The notes under the pieces are model-generated. The model was not told where the DNA came from. It saw only the letters and a list, made by a program, of their open reading frames with translations, and searched no databases. A stretch of DNA of 64,000 nucleotides from Synechococcales cyanobacterium C42_A2020_086 (GTDB taxonomy: Bacteria > Cyanobacteriota > Cyanobacteriia > Elainellales > Elainellaceae), in contig JACYLU010000028.1 in the NCBI GenBank assembly GCA_015272325.1, positions 62,001 to 126,000 of the forward strand, in the 5' to 3' direction. A program made the translations under genes and the position numbers. Positions 1 to 9,260 of this stretch are shown here, one piece after another. The stretch's first letter is position 1; every line of letters starts with the position of its first letter.

Positions 1-2
1 CC

Positions 3-1178
3 TTGTTTGCCGGCAGCGATTTGGAGCGGTGGATGATCAGCAGCCTCCAGAACTGCCCAACCTTGACAGTGGCACCCTGCGGCACTTGGCGTGAGGCGGC
101 CTCGCTACTGATTGCTCTGGCACTGCAGCAAGGGCTGCTGCTCGAACAGGCCCGAGGCATTTTTTCCTTTGCTCAAACGGCTTTTCAGGACTATGGTGTG
201 GCTTACCAGATCGTGACTAGCCCAAATGTCAGCCATGCCGTGCTCAAGCTGCTGACCCACATCACCGACCTCCGTTGGCGAACGGGTATTCTGCTCGTCT
301 ACGCCATGCTGCCTAATAAAGATGGGCTGCTCTGCCCAATGCGGCAGGAAATTGGCGCTCTGGTGGCTCAGCACCCCAGCTTGGTGGATATCCTAAATCA
401 GCTCAGGCAAAAATGCGAGGAGCTTACTCTCTACCGCCAAGTCCTGGCAATTCACACCTTGCTCCGACAGCTAATGCGAACCCCTGAGCTGCTCGTTTGT
501 TTTGCAGGTCACATGACCCAAATCAGCATCCTGGCTCAATCGCTGCTGCTGGAAACGCTGCTGGGTCGTTTGCTGCTGTGGTTAGTCATTCCCAGACAAG
601 CTACATCCTGCGAAACAATCCAACTGCTGCTAACGCAAGCGATCGGTTTGGCAACCAGCATTGAGCATGCGAGCTTGGCTACGGAACTGGCAGCCCTCCA
701 GGAGCAGCTCAAGCAGCGTCAGGATCGACTGGTAACAGTCAGCCCGGCGCAGGAGAACCTCGCGTGGCTGGAGTCGTTTCAGCGATTGCTTCATTCCTCT
801 ACCTCACAGGAAAACCTCTCCTGGGATGTGGATCAACTGCAGTTGCTGCAACGCTATTTCTATGCGGTTCAGCTTCTCATCGATTGTGTGCAGAGCGATG
901 CATCGAATAGGGGGGCTGCACCGATTCCAGCTTCGCAGCTTCTGTCTGAGTTTGATCTCGATGAACCCCACTCCGATCTGCTCTGGGAATCACTGCCCGT
1001 TAGCCAAACTGGACCAGCCCGACTGGAACGGCACTTGGTTTCTGTGAATCCTACGTCTATTATCGATGCGCTTGATCCGGTTCAATACTTTTTGGAGAAC
1101 TTTTTGGAGAACTATGGACAGCGCGATCGGCAGAACCTGCTGCGAGAGCCGCAACGCAATCCCCTAAAGGCATCCTAG
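3..1178 (+). CDS. hypothetical protein, 5' end outside the window
   Basis: The reading frame is open from the left edge and ends in TAG at 1176-1178. The TTG at position 3 is probably an internal codon, so the protein is likely longer than the 391 residues seen. The visible part is Leu/Gln-rich and predicted to be mostly helical, with no transmembrane signal or catalytic motif that I recognise. A 12-bp unit is tandemly duplicated in frame at 1089-1112, giving the repeated FLEN of the C-terminus. Codon use resembles the following genes and the frame is long, so it is very probably coding. I cannot assign a function. Confidence 0.6.
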   Translation: MFAGSDLERWMISSLQNCPTLTVAPCGTWREAASLLIALALQQGLLLEQARGIFSFAQTAFQDYGVAYQIVTSPNVSHAVLKLLTHITDLRWRTGILLVYAMLPNKDGLLCPMRQEIGALVAQHPSLVDILNQLRQKCEELTLYRQVLAIHTLLRQLMRTPELLVCFAGHMTQISILAQSLLLETLLGRLLLWLVIPRQATSCETIQLLLTQAIGLATSIEHASLATELAALQEQLKQRQDRLVTVSPAQENLAWLESFQRLLHSSTSQENLSWDVDQLQLLQRYFYAVQLLIDCVQSDASNRGAAPIPASQLLSEFDLDEPHSDLLWESLPVSQTGPARLERHLVSVNPTSIIDALDPVQYFLENFLENYGQRDRQNLLREPQRNPLKAS

Positions 1179-1216
1179 CCCTCGATCGGGAGAATGGTTG
1201 TGAGCTGGACATCCTG

Positions 1217-1750
1217 CTACAAGTCTAGGTTGTAGAATTGGACCGCCCACGATTGTCGAGCCACAGCCCATGCAGCTATATAGCGAGGAGCAGGAATCAG
1301 CGACTGTAGCTGCCAGCACTCGGTACCAGTTGTTTTTAAGATCGGTTGGTTGCACTGAAACGATAGCTCAGCGTCTTCTAGTCCGGACAAGCCCTGTCCC
1401 GTTGCTTTCAGATATGCCTCCTTGCAGGTCCAGAGCTGAAAGAAGGCGGTGCGTTGTTCCCAAGGAGGTAGGGCGCTGAGCTGAGCATACTCTCGAGATG
1501 AGAAGTAGGATTTTGCTATCGTGTCAAGTTCTAGCGGCTGGCAGTATTCCAGATCAATACCAATTGGAGCCTGCCGAGTGATAGCGTATAGGGCCAGCCC
1601 TTGCGAATGAGACAGATTGAACTGCACTGTAGAAACTACTGTAGAAACTACAGAGACACTATCGGCAGAACTCTCGAGAGTTGGCTTACCTTGCGGACCA
1701 TAGCAAAAACGCAGGTGAGCTGGTTCCAATCCAAGATACTGCCCGAGCAA
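1217..1750 (-). CDS. 4'-phosphopantetheinyl transferase (Sfp/HetI type), 5'-truncated
   Basis: This family moves the phosphopantetheine arm of CoA onto carrier proteins of fatty-acid, polyketide or peptide synthases. The core motifs are present: FNLSHS, GIDLE (metal-binding Asp and Glu) and WTCKEAYLK. The frame opens at 1837 without ATG, GTG or TTG until TTG at 1750. The 29 codons upstream of that TTG still encode family-like sequence (ERDRLQFVACRGILR), but a TAG at 1838-1840 closes the frame. About 60 residues of the usual N-terminal lobe are absent and I could not find them convincingly in another frame. A 12-bp unit is duplicated in frame at 1627-1650 just before FNLSHS (VVSTVVST). It is probably a decaying or start-damaged gene. 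Confidence 0.72.
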   Translation of the reverse strand: MLGQYLGLEPAHLRFCYGPQGKPTLESSADSVSVVSTVVSTVQFNLSHSQGLALYAITRQAPIGIDLEYCQPLELDTIAKSYFSSREYAQLSALPPWEQRTAFFQLWTCKEAYLKATGQGLSGLEDAELSFQCNQPILKTTGTECWQLQSLIPAPRYIAAWAVARQSWAVQFYNLDL

Positions 1751-1944
1751 ACAGCGCAGAATCCCTCGACAAGCTACAAACTGGAGACGATCCCGCTCAA
1801 AATGAAACCGCTGCGCTTTTTCTACGGGTGCTTGTTGCTACTTTTCAAATATCCTCTTAAATCTCTAAATCTTTTAAATCTCAAAATGTCGAAATCCACA
1901 TCCCGTGGCAAGATGGAAATCCCATTGGGTTCCAGGTATCTGCT

Positions 1945-2589
1945 GTGAACAGGACTGACACATGGCTGTCTCAACTCCAGCAACAGCGTGCCATTGCTGT
2001 CATTCGTGCCAAGGATGTAGAGACGGGAGTGCAAATGGCCCGAGCCGTTGCCGCCGGCGGTATGAGATTGATCGAAGTCACCTGGAATAGCACCGAACCC
2101 GCCAAACTGCTGCATCAACTCCAGAATGAATTACCCACTTGCACCATCGGAGCCGGAACGCTGCTGACTCTGACTGACCTACAGGCAGCCATTACTGCCG
2201 GTGCCGAATTTGTCTTTTCGCCCCATACCTCGTTGCCCTTTATCCAAACAGCGCAGCAACACCACCTTCCGGTGATTCCCGGTGCCCTAACCCCGACCGA
2301 AATTCTGACGGCTTGGCAGGCGGGTGCCACCTGCGTCAAGGTGTTTCCGATTCAATCGGTTGGCGGTGCAGATTACCTGCGGCACCTGCAAGGACCGCTA
2401 GGAGCAATTCCAATGATTCCAACCGGCGGTGTGACCCTGGAAAATGCCCGTGCCCTGATCAATGCGGGCGCAATTGCGGTCGGTTTAGCCGGTCAACTCT
2501 TTCCCAAGGCGGCGGTTCAGCAGCAGAATTGGCAAGCGGTAACCCAGGCAGCTCAAACCCTAATGCAGCGTCTGCACTCCGCCGAATGA
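1945..2589 (+). CDS. eda: 2-dehydro-3-deoxyphosphogluconate (KDPG)/4-hydroxy-2-oxoglutarate aldolase
   Basis: This is the class I aldolase that splits KDPG into pyruvate and glyceraldehyde 3-phosphate in the Entner-Doudoroff route. The 214 residues match the family length. Glu44 lies in IEVTWNS, the Schiff-base Lys132 in CVKVFPIQ, and the phosphate-binding part in IPTGGVTLENA. The start is GTG at 1945, the first start codon giving the usual WL..L..QRAIAVIRA opening. The 3' end overlaps the convergent glycerate kinase gene by 30 bp (2560-2589). The gene starts about 100 bp from the damaged 5' end of the phosphopantetheinyl transferase. Confidence 0.92.
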   Translation: MNRTDTWLSQLQQQRAIAVIRAKDVETGVQMARAVAAGGMRLIEVTWNSTEPAKLLHQLQNELPTCTIGAGTLLTLTDLQAAITAGAEFVFSPHTSLPFIQTAQQHHLPVIPGALTPTEILTAWQAGATCVKVFPIQSVGGADYLRHLQGPLGAIPMIPTGGVTLENARALINAGAIAVGLAGQLFPKAAVQQQNWQAVTQAAQTLMQRLHSAE

Positions 2590-3696
2590 GCTGCTCGATT
2601 CCGGGCAATAGATGGCTTGCGGCTGATGGTTGACATCTAGTTCAATCACTAGGTCTACGTGCTCAGCATCCTGCAGCAGCGGTGTAATAAACAGATCGGG
2701 GTGAAGCGCTCGCCAAAAATACTCCACAAAGGCATTCACTTCCGCCGCGTCCATGCCCGCACGCCCAGAAGCCATCATCTGCTGCTCGGCTTGCCATCGC
2801 CACTGCTGACTGAGGCGGTAGTCTTGCGGATGGAGCAGAATCAGGCGATCGAGCTGGTCCCACAGAGGCAAATAATCCCGTAATCGCTCGTTCACGGCGC
2901 GGGCAAAGGCGCGATCGGCATCATTCACAATGGGTGGAGGCGCATCATCAAACGCGGTAGGCTCTATCGGACGCACCCCCACAAACCAGCCCTCAAAGAG
3001 CACAATCTCGGCTCCGATCACCCACTCCGGCTGAGTGCGATCGCCCGCGCCGTCGTAGGCAGATTTGTCGAAGCGAGGTACAGCCACAGGTTGAGTTAAA
3101 TCGGGTTGGCGCAACTGCCGCAGCACAGCTAGTCCTAGGTTCACATCATGGGTGCCCGGTGGTCCTCGCCAGCGAAACCGGGGATCCTGCTGCTGGAGCT
3201 GCAATCGCTCGGCATAGGGCTTGTAGAGGTCGTCAATCGACAGACGGCAAACCGGACAACCCATCTGGGTCAGGATAGGGCTGAGAATCCGGGTCAGCGT
3301 CGTTTTGCCGGTGCCCTGACCGCCCAGAATCCCTTGAATCAAGGGTCGCCCGAGTCGCTGACGCCAGTTCACAAGCTGTTCCGCCAGCGGCAGCCACAGA
3401 TCCCACAGCAGGTCCGCAGGACAGCCCGACCAGCCCAGCTCTTGCTGGCAGAACTGCTCCAGCGTGGGGTAGATCGTCTGGTAGTATTGCAGCCGGGCAG
3501 CAACTCGGGCAGACACATTCTCATCCGTGATGCCAAAGGCGTAAGCCCGACGCGAATCGCTTAGCAAATGGGCGGCAAGCTGATTCTGGACGGCAACTGA
3601 AACTGACTGCCCAGCCGCCAAGGGCGACAGCAACATCGTGAGATCCCCCGCCGATTCGGGAAGCCTGGAAGAGTCAGAGGAGCGAGCGGCTGCCAT
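2560..3696 (-). CDS. D-glycerate 3-kinase (cyanobacterial/plant GLYK type)
   Basis: The enzyme phosphorylates glycerate to 3-phosphoglycerate in the last step of photorespiration. The protein has a P-loop, GGQGTGKTTL, followed by CRLSIDDLYK, FRWRGPPGTHDVNLG, PRFDKSAYDGAGDR and VLFEGWFVGVRP, all hallmarks of the phosphoribulokinase-like GLYK family. I chose ATG 3696 (378 residues) because GGAAG lies about 10 nt upstream and the upstream gene stops at 3701. A TTG at 3729 would add 11 residues inside the ycf20 gene. The close spacing suggests co-transcription with the DUF565 gene. The 3' end overlaps eda on the opposite strand. Confidence 0.9.
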   Translation of the reverse strand: MAAARSSDSSRLPESAGDLTMLLSPLAAGQSVSVAVQNQLAAHLLSDSRRAYAFGITDENVSARVAARLQYYQTIYPTLEQFCQQELGWSGCPADLLWDLWLPLAEQLVNWRQRLGRPLIQGILGGQGTGKTTLTRILSPILTQMGCPVCRLSIDDLYKPYAERLQLQQQDPRFRWRGPPGTHDVNLGLAVLRQLRQPDLTQPVAVPRFDKSAYDGAGDRTQPEWVIGAEIVLFEGWFVGVRPIEPTAFDDAPPPIVNDADRAFARAVNERLRDYLPLWDQLDRLILLHPQDYRLSQQWRWQAEQQMMASGRAGMDAAEVNAFVEYFWRALHPDLFITPLLQDAEHVDLVIELDVNHQPQAIYCPESSSSFGGVQTLH

Positions 3697-3700
3697 GGGG

Positions 3701-4042
3701 TCAGCTTCCAAGCTTGAAGGCTTCCACAAATAGCCCGTAGATCAGTCCAATCTTGAGACCGTTCAGTGATTCCAGCAGCAGCCACCGCTGGGGTGCCGTG
3801 CGTCGCCGGTCCGTTGTGTACACCAGCCAGCTAATGCCTTCGGCCAGGATCACCAAGAACAGGGCTTCGACGACGTCTAGACTGGCTCGTTGCCCCGCGA
3901 CAGTGGAAACAGTCGTCGCCAAAAAATTGCCGCCCAGGATGCTAATCAACAGCAGCGACAGCCGCCGCCATGGGTTGCGGGCAAATCGTGTAAATTGAGC
4001 AAACGCCCTGTCGACCAGGGTACTGAGGCGAGTATTTTGCAT
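3701..4042 (-). CDS. ycf20: DUF565/Ycf20 family membrane protein
   Basis: This 113-residue protein matches the Ycf20 family of cyanobacteria and plastids: MQNTRL start, NPWRRLSLLLISILGG first membrane stretch, TTVSTVAGQRA, and the C-terminal block GLIYGLFVEAFKLGS. In plants a Ycf20 homologue influences non-photochemical quenching; the cyanobacterial role is not settled. There are about three hydrophobic segments and no signal peptide. The ATG at 4042 fits the family start; the frame opens further upstream to 4093 but that part does not look like the family. The glycerate kinase follows 4 nt downstream, so the two probably form an operon. Confidence 0.85.
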   Translation of the reverse strand: MQNTRLSTLVDRAFAQFTRFARNPWRRLSLLLISILGGNFLATTVSTVAGQRASLDVVEALFLVILAEGISWLVYTTDRRRTAPQRWLLLESLNGLKIGLIYGLFVEAFKLGS

Positions 4043-4169
4043 AGCGGCTGATCCCCCGTGATCCCCGAAAGCAGTGACAACAACGTCGTACAAAACTCAA
4101 CTTGAATGCTACCCCAAGAATTGGCAGGACTGTCTACAGTAGAAGGAAAGCGGCTAGGGAAGGGCAGCA

Positions 4170-4751
4170 GTGGCTAGAGATGTGAAACTCCGACTATACC
4201 CGGTAGTGGTGACCGTTTTGGGAGCGCTGGTCGTAGCGCTGCTGCTATCGCGACTGGAAATCAGGGTGTGGACCGAATCCAATCCACCTCAGACACCTGC
4301 TCCCGAACCAACCGTCTCCGAACGCCCGCTTGCGCCTAGTCCGTCACCAACTCTTAGCCCATCGCCATCTGCAGTGATTCCCACACCTGCGATCACGCCG
4401 TCGCCCCTCCCTACAACCACTCCAGCAGGCAATGTCGGCGATGGTAATCTCCGCGTTAGTAATCAAAGCGAGCATCCGGTACGGGTCGCCCTGCTGGCTC
4501 AGCCGACTGGGGCGGATCAGACATCCTACGCTCAGCCGGTCCACTGGGATTTTGCCCCTGGCGAAGGTAAGACTAAGGGGCTGATTTTGTCACTGCCGAC
4601 GAGCAAGTTACAGCTTCAGGAGGGTGATGTGCTGGTTGCCTTTGCCCAGGATGGTTCGCGCCGCTATTGGGGTCCCTATGTGGTTGGCAAAACCCCAGTT
4701 CCTACCTGGAATGCCGAGACTAAAGAATGGCTGTTGATTCTACAGCCGTAG
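4170..4751 (+). CDS. membrane-anchored Pro/Ser/Thr-rich hypothetical protein
   Basis: GTG at 4170 is preceded by AGGGAAGGG, a good ribosome site. Residues 8-27 form a hydrophobic signal anchor. Residues about 38-85 are a Pro/Ser/Thr linker (PSPSPTLSPSPS). The C-terminal 105 residues form a compact domain beginning GNLRVSNQSEHPVRVALL and containing RRYWGPYVVGKTPVP. I do not recognise the domain. The layout suggests a periplasmic or cell-surface domain held to the inner membrane by a flexible stalk. No operon partner is evident: the next gene starts 163 bp downstream, and the spacer carries two short tandem repeats (about 4792-4812 and 4875-4910). Confidence 0.7.
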   Translation: MARDVKLRLYPVVVTVLGALVVALLLSRLEIRVWTESNPPQTPAPEPTVSERPLAPSPSPTLSPSPSAVIPTPAITPSPLPTTTPAGNVGDGNLRVSNQSEHPVRVALLAQPTGADQTSYAQPVHWDFAPGEGKTKGLILSLPTSKLQLQEGDVLVAFAQDGSRRYWGPYVVGKTPVPTWNAETKEWLLILQP

Positions 4752-4914
4752 ACCGCTGTCGCTCTGCCTTAGCCGCCTGACCCAGACTCTTCTGGAGGAC
4801 CCATCTGGAGGACCATCGGCGACACTCCAGCCACCCACTGCCAGAGACGAGCGCTTTCCAGGTAAAGTAATCTGAATGAGCGGAATGAGTGCTGAATGAA
4901 CGCGGAATGACAGC

Positions 4915-6747
4915 ATGGGACTGCGAATGACTTCCTTCAAGAATTGGTTGGACCGTTGGCACAATTGGGCAAAACAGCCGCACTGGATCCTTCCGGTGGC
5001 CTGGGTGCTGCTGCTGACGGGAATCGCGGTTTGGCTCCAGCTCGGCAGTACTGGACTGGTTGATGAAACCGAACCTCTATTTGCGGAAGCCGCACGTCAG
5101 ATGCAGCTCACCGGCGACTGGATCACGCCCTATTTCAACGAGCAAACCCGCTTCGATAAGCCACCCCTTGTCTACTGGATCATGGCGCTTGCCTACTCGG
5201 TTGTGGGGGTCAACGAATGGGCGGTGCGGTTTCCCTCGGCGCTGGCGGCAACGGTACTCACCGCCTTCGGCTTCTATACCCTGCGTTACTTTGGCTTCCC
5301 GCGACCCGGACAAACTCAGACTGCGGCGAGTCAGCAAACCCCGCTACGGCTCTCGGCTTGGATCGGGGCTGCCTGCATGGCGCTGAATCTGCAAACTATC
5401 GCCTGGGGGAGAATTGGCGTCTCGGATATGCTGCTGAGCAGTTGTATTGGCGCGACACTGCTGGCGTTTTTTTGGGGCTATGCCCATGCCAAGCCGTCTG
5501 CTAAAGACCGCTGGTATCTGGCGTCTTATATTTTCAGTGCGTTGGCAGTTTTGGCAAAGGGTCCCGTTGGCGTGGTGCTGCCGGGGCTGATTGTCCTAGC
5601 GTTTTTGATTTACCTGGGCAATCTGCGTTCCGTGCTCTCGGAGATGCGGCTGCTGCGGGGGAGTTTGATTTTTCTAGCAATTACCCTGCCCTGGTACATT
5701 CTGGTGATCTGGGCCAACGGCGAAGATTACATCGAATCGTTTTTTGGCTACCACAACGTCGAGCGCTTTACCCGCGTCGTCAACAACCACTGGGCCCCCA
5801 TCTGGTTTTATTTGGTGATTGTGCCGCTGGCGTTTTTGCCTTGGTCGGCCTATTTGCCGGTGGCGATGGCGCGTCTGCGATTCTGGCGCTGGCGGATGTG
5901 GCAGCAGCAGCCCCGATCGGCTCATTTGGGGCTATTCGCGCTGATCTGGTTCGCCGTCATCTTCGGCTTTTTTACCATTGCCGCTACCAAACTGCCGAGC
6001 TACACGATTCCGCTGCTGCCGGCAGCTGCCATTCTGGTTGCACTCTTCTGGAGCGATCAAATGACTCAGTCTCCTCAGTCCACGGCTGAGGGGCGTGGCG
6101 TGCGGATCAGCCATATCGCCAATAGTGTTCTGATGCTGCTGCTGGCAGCCGTTCTGTTTTATAGCCCCAATTGGCTCGGCAACGAACCCGAAATGCCAAA
6201 TCTGCCCGAGGTGGTGCGGCAATCGGGCGTTACCCTCTGGGGCGGTGCCATCTGGCTGAGTATGGGAATTGCTGCCCTGGTTTTGATGCTGCGACAGCAA
6301 GGACGCTGGATTTGGAGCACTACCTTGATCGGCTTCATGGCGTTCACACTGCTGACGATTCTGCCGGTGCTGCATATTGTTGATGTGGAGCGGCAGCTGC
6401 CTCTGCGACAGCTCTCGGCGACCATCGTGCAGGTACAAAAGCCGGAGGAGCGGCTGCTAATGATTGGCTTCCGCAAGCCGAGTGTTGTCTTCTACGCCCA
6501 GCGTCCGGTAACCTTTATTTCTGCCCCCAGTGAAGTTGCTGAGGAGATCTTCCGGCTGTCGCGACGGCTATCGCGGCGCAATGCCAATGTGAACTCGCTG
6601 CTGATCATAGGACGCCCGGTGAAGTGGCAAGAAGCCGGCATCCAGCCTCAGCATTACCAAACCCTGGCAGAGGCAGGCGTCTTTCGCTTAGCCCGTATGG
6701 AATTTCCGCCGGGAAGCCCACCCCTGCGGCTACAAGCGGAAGATTGA
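4915..6747 (+). CDS. PMT/ArnT-like integral membrane glycosyltransferase
   Basis: This is a 610-residue polytopic protein of the GT-C class. It carries the hallmark first periplasmic loop, VDETEPLFAEAARQM, followed by GDWITPYFNEQTRFDKPPLVYW, matching the ArnT/dolichyl-phosphate-mannose transferase pattern (acidic DE pair, then the KPPL block). Family members transfer a sugar from a polyprenyl-phosphate donor to lipid A, proteins or other envelope acceptors at the periplasmic face. About 11-12 hydrophobic segments follow, and the last 100 residues form a soluble tail. The exact donor and acceptor cannot be read from sequence. It probably has its own promoter. Confidence 0.85.
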   Translation: MGLRMTSFKNWLDRWHNWAKQPHWILPVAWVLLLTGIAVWLQLGSTGLVDETEPLFAEAARQMQLTGDWITPYFNEQTRFDKPPLVYWIMALAYSVVGVNEWAVRFPSALAATVLTAFGFYTLRYFGFPRPGQTQTAASQQTPLRLSAWIGAACMALNLQTIAWGRIGVSDMLLSSCIGATLLAFFWGYAHAKPSAKDRWYLASYIFSALAVLAKGPVGVVLPGLIVLAFLIYLGNLRSVLSEMRLLRGSLIFLAITLPWYILVIWANGEDYIESFFGYHNVERFTRVVNNHWAPIWFYLVIVPLAFLPWSAYLPVAMARLRFWRWRMWQQQPRSAHLGLFALIWFAVIFGFFTIAATKLPSYTIPLLPAAAILVALFWSDQMTQSPQSTAEGRGVRISHIANSVLMLLLAAVLFYSPNWLGNEPEMPNLPEVVRQSGVTLWGGAIWLSMGIAALVLMLRQQGRWIWSTTLIGFMAFTLLTILPVLHIVDVERQLPLRQLSATIVQVQKPEERLLMIGFRKPSVVFYAQRPVTFISAPSEVAEEIFRLSRRLSRRNANVNSLLIIGRPVKWQEAGIQPQHYQTLAEAGVFRLARMEFPPGSPPLRLQAED

Positions 6748-6847
6748 TGAATTGACCTGCGGCAGCGCCTTGCCTGAAATTGTGATTGCTCTGCAAAGCT
6801 TGTTAGAATAACCGAGTTTGCTCTGCACCTCGTCAACTCAACTGCGT

Positions 6848-7477
6848 ATGCAAGCTCGTCGAATTGCTCGTGAATTGGCTCTCTTAAGCATTGGTCAACT
6901 TTCCCCCAAGCAGGACCGCTTGCAGGCGCAGCCCCTTCAGGATGTGCTTCTCGCTGCCGTGCGCACCCTCACCAGCGAAGCCCAAGATACCCTAGAAACG
7001 GCAGCCGCCGAGGTGAGTCGGGGCAACGAACGCCTGCTCAGCAGCGAAACGCGGGCTAGCGATGTCCAGAGCGCCAAGATGATGGTGACCGAAGCGCTGG
7101 AGCTGACCCAAACCGCGATCAACCGCTTGGGGGCGGCGCTAGAACTGCCAGAATTTATTCAGCTTGCGAACCAGAAAGAGGTCCGCGCCTATGTTACCGA
7201 GCTGCTCAGCCAAACGCAGGCTCACCGCGACGAGGTAGATGCACTGCTGAATCAGACCATGGTGGATTGGCAAATGCACCGGCTGGCACGCATCGATCAA
7301 GACATTCTGCGGATTGCCGTGACCGAGATGTGGTTTATGGGCGTCCCAGAGCAGGTAGCCATCAACGAAGCCGTGGAACTTGCCAAACGCTACAGCGGCG
7401 AGGAAGGTCACCGATTTATCAATGGCGTGCTGCGGCGAGTGAGCGAGCAGCTAGCCGCGAATTCCTCACCGGCTTAG
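6848..7477 (+). CDS. nusB: transcription antitermination factor NusB
   Basis: NusB binds boxA RNA with NusE in rRNA antitermination. The C-terminal part is typical: MHRLARIDQDILRIAVTEM, VPEQVAINEAVELAKRYSG, FINGVLRRV. The start is taken as ATG 6848 (MQARRIARELALLS, the usual NusB opening); TTG 6818 would add ten unrelated residues. At 209 residues it is longer than the E. coli protein because of a cyanobacterial-type helical insert between the first helix and the core. It lies upstream of ftsY on the same strand, separated by 190 bp that contain a perfect 11-bp tandem repeat at 7574-7595. Confidence 0.93.
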   Translation: MQARRIARELALLSIGQLSPKQDRLQAQPLQDVLLAAVRTLTSEAQDTLETAAAEVSRGNERLLSSETRASDVQSAKMMVTEALELTQTAINRLGAALELPEFIQLANQKEVRAYVTELLSQTQAHRDEVDALLNQTMVDWQMHRLARIDQDILRIAVTEMWFMGVPEQVAINEAVELAKRYSGEEGHRFINGVLRRVSEQLAANSSPA

Positions 7478-7667
7478 AGACACAACAGGGAAGCGAGTTG
7501 GCTTCTGAGCTGAAGCACTGCCTGACATCGGCTCGGGCAGACGCCATCAGACCGTAACTCGATGAGCTGTAACTCTGTGGCTCTTCTGTGGCTCTATAGT
7601 GAGCGGTAAGGGTGGTAATGAGTTGTAATAGGTTTAGTGGTCATCGGCAGACGAGTAGGCAGGGTCT

Positions 7668-9248
7668 ATGGGATCTTTCAATTGGTTCAACCGCCAGTAC
7701 GACGATAAATCCAATGCTGAGCAATCCAAAGCGGCAGAATCACCTGAGGCTACGCCGCCTGCTCCGCCAGAAGAAATCGCTGCGGCACCTGCTCAGCCTG
7801 CAGTAAACCAGGATTATTTGACTTGGGCAAAGACCGCCTACGCCGCCATCCGCAAACGCCAGGAGGAAGAAGCTCTCGCTGCGCCGACGGTGGCTGAACC
7901 GACTGTCGAAGAGGAGATTCCGGAAGAGGCTGCCGAGATCTCATCCACCGCAGCATCTACCGACTCGGAAACCCTAGAAACCACTGCTGCCGAGGCAGAG
8001 GCTTCAGAAATGCCTGTTCTAGAAGCACCGGAAGAAGCACCGAAACCTGCCGTTGCGCCATCGGAGGCGGCTGCCCCGCTGCCCTTTTGGGCCCAAGCCG
8101 AGGCTGAGCGACTCGAACGCTTGCAGCGGTTGAAAATAGAGGCAGTAGAAGCGGCAAAAGCGGCCGAAGCAGCAGAAGCGGCCGAAACGGCGACCACAGT
8201 TCCTGCTGCCCCACCAGCCGCTCCAGCCATTCCGGAGGTGGTATTAGACGAGGCGTTCCTCTGGTCGGCAGAAGTATTGGCAGCCCAGGGGCGGCGTCCC
8301 GATGAAGTCTCAATTGAGGAAATTACCTGGCTAAAGCGCCTGCGGCAGGGGTTGGGCAAAACTCGGCGCAATTTGGTCAACCAGCTCCGTGCCATTGTTG
8401 GGCAGGGGCCACTGAACCAAGACGCAGTGATGGAGATCGAGGCGCTGCTGCTGCAGTCCGATGTCGGTATTGAAGCCACCGATCGCATTATTGAGGCGCT
8501 GCAAACCCGCCTGCGGCAAGAAGCACTGCCGCCCCAGGAGGCCATTTCTTACCTGAAGCAGCTCTTGCGGGACATGCTCGATGAGCCGCTCGGAGAGTCC
8601 CACACGCTCTCCTTTGTGCCGGAACGCAACCAGCTCAACATCTGGCTGATTACCGGCGTCAACGGAGCGGGCAAAACCACCACCATCGGCAAGCTGGCCC
8701 ACATCGCCCGAAAATCCGGCTATCGCTGCCTGATTGCTGCCGCCGACACCTTCCGAGCCGCGGCCGTGCAGCAGGTGAAAGTCTGGGGCGAACGCAGCCA
8801 AGTCGAGGTGATTGCGAACCCCGGCAAAAACACCGATCCTGCCGCTGTTGTGTTTGACGCCATCACCGCTGCCCAGTCGCGCAACACCGAGCTGCTGCTA
8901 ATCGACACTGCCGGCCGCTTGCAAAACAAGAAAAACCTGATGGACGAACTCGGCAAAATTCGTCGCATTATCGATAAAAAAGCGCCCAATGCTCATGTGG
9001 AATCGCTGCTGGTTCTTGATGCCACCCTAGGGCAAAACGGGTTGCGGCAGGCGGAAGTTTTTTCGGAGGTGGCCAAGCTCAGCGGTGTCGTGCTCACCAA
9101 GCTAGACGGTACAGCTAAAGGCGGCATTGCTCTTGCTGTGGTGCAGCAGCTCGGTTTGCCAATTCGCTTCATCGGAGCGGGCGAAGGCATCGAGGATTTG
9201 CGCCCGTTTTCTAGCTACGAGTTCGTCGAGGCGCTACTCAGCAGCTAG
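7668..9248 (+). CDS. ftsY: signal recognition particle receptor FtsY
   Basis: FtsY is the GTPase that docks SRP-ribosome complexes at the membrane. Residues 1 to about 200 are an acidic Ala/Glu/Pro-rich A domain, variable in all bacteria. The NG domain follows: G1 GVNGAGKTTT from residue 330, DTFRAAAVQQ, DTAGRLQNKKNLM, TKLDGTAKGG near residue 477, and the closing GEGIEDLRPF. ATG at 7668 is the first start of the frame. The gene is intact at 526 residues. Low-complexity Ala/Glu codons (about 8100-8240) arise from GCG/GAA-type repeats typical of the A domain and need no special explanation. Confidence 0.95.
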   Translation: MGSFNWFNRQYDDKSNAEQSKAAESPEATPPAPPEEIAAAPAQPAVNQDYLTWAKTAYAAIRKRQEEEALAAPTVAEPTVEEEIPEEAAEISSTAASTDSETLETTAAEAEASEMPVLEAPEEAPKPAVAPSEAAAPLPFWAQAEAERLERLQRLKIEAVEAAKAAEAAEAAETATTVPAAPPAAPAIPEVVLDEAFLWSAEVLAAQGRRPDEVSIEEITWLKRLRQGLGKTRRNLVNQLRAIVGQGPLNQDAVMEIEALLLQSDVGIEATDRIIEALQTRLRQEALPPQEAISYLKQLLRDMLDEPLGESHTLSFVPERNQLNIWLITGVNGAGKTTTIGKLAHIARKSGYRCLIAAADTFRAAAVQQVKVWGERSQVEVIANPGKNTDPAAVVFDAITAAQSRNTELLLIDTAGRLQNKKNLMDELGKIRRIIDKKAPNAHVESLLVLDATLGQNGLRQAEVFSEVAKLSGVVLTKLDGTAKGGIALAVVQQLGLPIRFIGAGEGIEDLRPFSSYEFVEALLSS

Positions 9249-9260
9249 TTCATCGGATTA

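Noticed and set aside
8100-8240. Ala/Glu repeat in ftsY as a possible minisatellite
   Set aside because: Low-complexity acidic A domains are normal in FtsY; no exact repeat unit is kept.
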